Shown: positions 42,521 to 44,496 of the stretch, in pieces
How the letters are laid out: each line of letters opens with the position of its first letter
Position numbering within the stretch: position 1 is the first letter of the stretch
NCBI GenBank assembly: GCA_022799355.1
Contig: JAAWOG010000026.1
Span: 1 to 44,496 of the forward strand
Source: Lachnospiraceae bacterium
GTDB taxonomy: Bacteria > Bacillota > Clostridia > Lachnospirales > Lachnospiraceae
Reading direction: 5' to 3'
Length of the DNA stretch: 44,496 nucleotides
Translations under genes and position numbers: made by a program
Notes under the pieces: generated by a model
The model's input: the letters and a program-made list of their open reading frames with translations, nothing else
Databases searched by the model: none
What the model was told of the DNA's origin: nothing

Positions 42521-43723
42521 ATGTTATGCCAGTTTTCATTTCAGAATTTTAAGTCCTACAAGGGAGAAACAACATTAGACTTTCAGGCAGCCACGCTTCC
42601 TGAATTCAGAGAAACATTAATTACAGAAGAAAAGGCAGCCGATCTGCTGCCTGTAAGTGTTATATATGGACCAAACGGAGGCGGTAAGTCCAACCTGCTC
42701 CAGGCTTTATCATGCGTAATTTCCACCATCGTAAAGCCGGTAAATGAATTAGAAAAGAATCGCCAGAATCTCATCCTTCAGCAGAAGGTTGATGCAGTGC
42801 CATTCCTATTCGACCAGACCTCAGCAAATGAACCTACCGAGTTTCGTATGTTCTTCAGAATCGGAAAGAGTGAATACTGCTACTACATCGCATTCAAGAA
42901 TGATGAGGTAATCTCAGAGTCCCTTTACCGTAAGCAGGTTACCGGTAAGAAGTCCGCAACCATCTTTGAACGTGAGACAGACGGCATCACACTTGGCCCT
43001 TCTATAAATAAGAAGAGCATCAACACAAAAGTCAATCCGAAGATGCCATACCTCTCCTTCCTTGCCATCAACTATGACATTCCGGTTATCAGCGAAGTCA
43101 TGACCTGGTTCGAGAGCTGTATCATCCGAAGCTATGCCAATCCAATGGTCGAGCATCAGATTATGCTTGCCAAGGATGCACCTTACAAGAATCAGTTCAT
43201 TCGTACCTTAAATGATATGGATATAGACATTACCGACTACCGCTACGATGAAGATAGCAAGCAGCTCTTCATGAAGAGAAACTTAGACTCTACAGAATAC
43301 GAGCTCCCATTCTCCGATGAATCAGATGGTACCAGAAAGCTTATTGCTGCTCTCCCTGTTATCCTGCTTGCACTTCGTGAGGGCCGTATGGTCATCATAG
43401 ATGAATTAGATGCAAAGCTCCATCCAAAGCTTCTTAAGTACGTCATTTCATTATTTAAGAATAAGGAAATAAATAAGTACGGCGCACAGCTACTCTTTAC
43501 CTCTCATGATATGTACACCTTAAAGAACACCGTGTTCCGACGTGATGAAATCTGGTTTGCTACAGAAAATGATGCACATGAGAGCGAAATCTACTCTCTC
43601 CATGAAATTCGTGGTGAGGATAACGAAAGAATCAAGAGCACAGCCGCTTTCGACAAGCAGTACTTGGAAGGACGCTACGGAGCAGATCCATATCTCTCCA
43701 ATATGCTGGGAGGTGGATTCTAA
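42521..43723 (+). CDS. AAA ATPase of an AbiL/RloAB-like defence system (AbiLi/RloA-like)
   Basis: 400 residues. The ABC/SMC-type ATPase core has N-terminal strand FQNFKSYKGETTLDFQAATL, Walker A VIYGPNGGGKSNLLQAL, a signature-like ELPFSDESDGTRKLIAAL, Walker B GRMVIIDELDAKLHPKLLKY and the H-loop LLFTSHDMYTL. This is the AAA_15/AAA_21 group used in OLD-like and Abi phage-defence ATPases. Its stop TAA overlaps the ATG of the next gene, so the two products are made together. Likely role: sensing phage infection and activating the RloB-like partner (inference from known AbiL). Confidence 0.85.
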   Translation: MLCQFSFQNFKSYKGETTLDFQAATLPEFRETLITEEKAADLLPVSVIYGPNGGGKSNLLQALSCVISTIVKPVNELEKNRQNLILQQKVDAVPFLFDQTSANEPTEFRMFFRIGKSEYCYYIAFKNDEVISESLYRKQVTGKKSATIFERETDGITLGPSINKKSINTKVNPKMPYLSFLAINYDIPVISEVMTWFESCIIRSYANPMVEHQIMLAKDAPYKNQFIRTLNDMDIDITDYRYDEDSKQLFMKRNLDSTEYELPFSDESDGTRKLIAALPVILLALREGRMVIIDELDAKLHPKLLKYVISLFKNKEINKYGAQLLFTSHDMYTLKNTVFRRDEIWFATENDAHESEIYSLHEIRGEDNERIKSTAAFDKQYLEGRYGADPYLSNMLGGGF

Positions 43724-44394
43724 TGAGTCTAAAACCACCTAAGAAAAGCGACCTTGATAAAAGCTGGATGAAAGCCAGACGTGACAAACCAAAGAAAATC
43801 CAGCCGGAATATCACCTCATCATAACCGAGGGAACAGACACCGAGCCAGCCTACTTTGGAGCTATGAAAGAGATCATCAATAGCACATACTCTGACCGCA
43901 TTCAGCTTGGTGTTCACGGTGCAGGAGATAATACCCTAAGCCTTTTTCAAAAGGCAAAGAATATGGTAGCATCCTCAGCTAATGGATATAAGCATGTGTG
44001 GGTTGTATATGATACTGATGATTTCCCAGCTGACCATATCAATAAAACAGCTGACCTTTGCGTAACAGAATCAACAGAGGAAACTACTTACCACGCCATC
44101 TGGTCAAACCAGTGTATCGAGTTGTGGTTCTTGCTGCATTTCAGCTTTATGCAATCTGATCTCCACAGGACATCCTATTGGCCAAAGCTCACAGAGATCC
44201 TTACCTCCCTTGGCTATGGCGAATATGAAAAGAATCGTACAGACATGTACCAGATACTCTTACCTTACATGGATGCAGCTATTGCAAATGCAGAAAAACT
44301 CGACAGAATCAATGAAGGGAAACTCCCATCTGCTTCTGCTCCCGGTACTAAAGTATATGAACTCGTTGAAAAATTAAAACCTTATCTATCATAA
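43723..44394 (+). CDS. RloB-like TOPRIM-type effector (AbiLii-like)
   Basis: 223 residues. Starts with a basic tail (PPKKSDLDKSWMKARRDKPK), then the TOPRIM-like signature LIITEGTDTEPAYFGAMKEI with its Glu, the acidic motif WVVYDTDDFPADHINKTADL, and the RloB hallmark WSNQCIELWFLLHF. RloB-family proteins accompany RloA ATPases in restriction islands and form the second component of AbiL in lactococci. It is the presumed nuclease or toxic effector; the nuclease assignment is inferred from the fold. Coupled to the ATPase by a one-base overlap. Confidence 0.87.
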   Translation: MSLKPPKKSDLDKSWMKARRDKPKKIQPEYHLIITEGTDTEPAYFGAMKEIINSTYSDRIQLGVHGAGDNTLSLFQKAKNMVASSANGYKHVWVVYDTDDFPADHINKTADLCVTESTEETTYHAIWSNQCIELWFLLHFSFMQSDLHRTSYWPKLTEILTSLGYGEYEKNRTDMYQILLPYMDAAIANAEKLDRINEGKLPSASAPGTKVYELVEKLKPYLS

Positions 44395-44400
44395 GACAAA

Positions 44401-44496
44401 GGGGCTGTGAAAAAAGTCTCTTAACAAAAAAAGAACACTTTCAGGAATAAAACCTGGAGGTGTTCTTTTCTTTTTGGTATAATTTATCTGCTATGA
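44401..44496 (+). mobile_element. Probable left end of an IS1182-like insertion sequence
   Basis: GGGGCTGTGAAAAAAGTC at 44401 looks like the terminal inverted repeat of IS1182-family elements. It is followed by a hairpin (AAAAGAACAC, 44429-44438, with GTGTTCTTTT, 44460-44469) that would stop incoming transcripts, a TATAAT box (44478-44483) and an ATG at 44493, presumably the transposase start. The rest lies outside the window. Confidence 0.5.

Noticed and set aside
1-44496. tRNA and rRNA genes
   Set aside because: No cloverleaf with a GGTTCGA-type T-loop and acceptor pairing, and no rRNA core sequence, was recognised on either strand.

Overview
The window looks like chromosomal DNA of a low-to-mid GC anaerobic Firmicute, most probably a Lachnospiraceae (Clostridia). 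The evidence is the gene order (rplS, lepB, rbgA, lepB, rnhB; era, a 51-residue YqzL-sized gene, recO), a large 2-hydroxyacyl-CoA dehydratase activase-type protein, DUF4349 and RNHCP proteins, an M16C insulinase-type peptidase, strong AGGAGG ribosome binding sites, and intergenic hairpin elements. Names are from reading the sequence; no database search was run.

Layout. (1) 1-2990, minus strand: the distal end of a surface-polysaccharide cluster: a cut-off glycosyltransferase, a sugar C-methyltransferase, and a chimeric gene whose first ~75 codons resemble a flagellar hook-length-control-like protein and whose remainder is the C-terminal half of a GT4 glycosyltransferase. This marks a deletion or rearrangement joining the housekeeping locus to the polysaccharide locus. 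(2) 2987-7199, minus: housekeeping run of RNase HII, two signal peptidases I around the ribosome GTPase RbgA, L19 and xanthine phosphoribosyltransferase; rpsU (7513-7689) diverges on plus. (3) 7805-14751: a DUF624 membrane protein, an RNHCP protein with a CD3324-like regulator, alanyl- and glycyl-tRNA synthetases, and a lipoprotein. (4) 14945-20867: a broken Rpn-family nuclease, then an operon-like set (dipeptide epimerase, CocE/S15-type hydrolase, GH13 amylosucrase-like enzyme). (5) 20962-29933: recO, YqzL-like, era, DUF4349 lipoprotein, M16C peptidase, a hypothetical, a sigma-factor-like protein without region 4, and a rhomboid-like membrane protein. (6) 30240-34478, plus: the 1412-residue activase-type protein. 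(7) 34594-40189: an orphan ORF, a bacteriocin-immunity-type ABC transporter with its two-component system, and a low-molecular-weight phosphatase. (8) 40200-44496: an integrated element with a Tn916-type integrase (carrying a deletion in its catalytic core), an excisionase, an AbiL/RloAB-like two-gene defence cassette, and the likely end of an IS1182-like insertion sequence.

The most interesting signals are non-coding. Intergenic hairpin modules joined by the linker TGTTTT...AGTTCC occur near glyS and around the DUF4349 gene; three share a basal stem with symmetrical 3x3 internal loops and variable central helices. The integrase is followed by ten copies of TGGTCTA within 315 bp plus a second, 10-bp-phased repeat. 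The core deletion in the integrase suggests the defence-carrying element can no longer move by itself.
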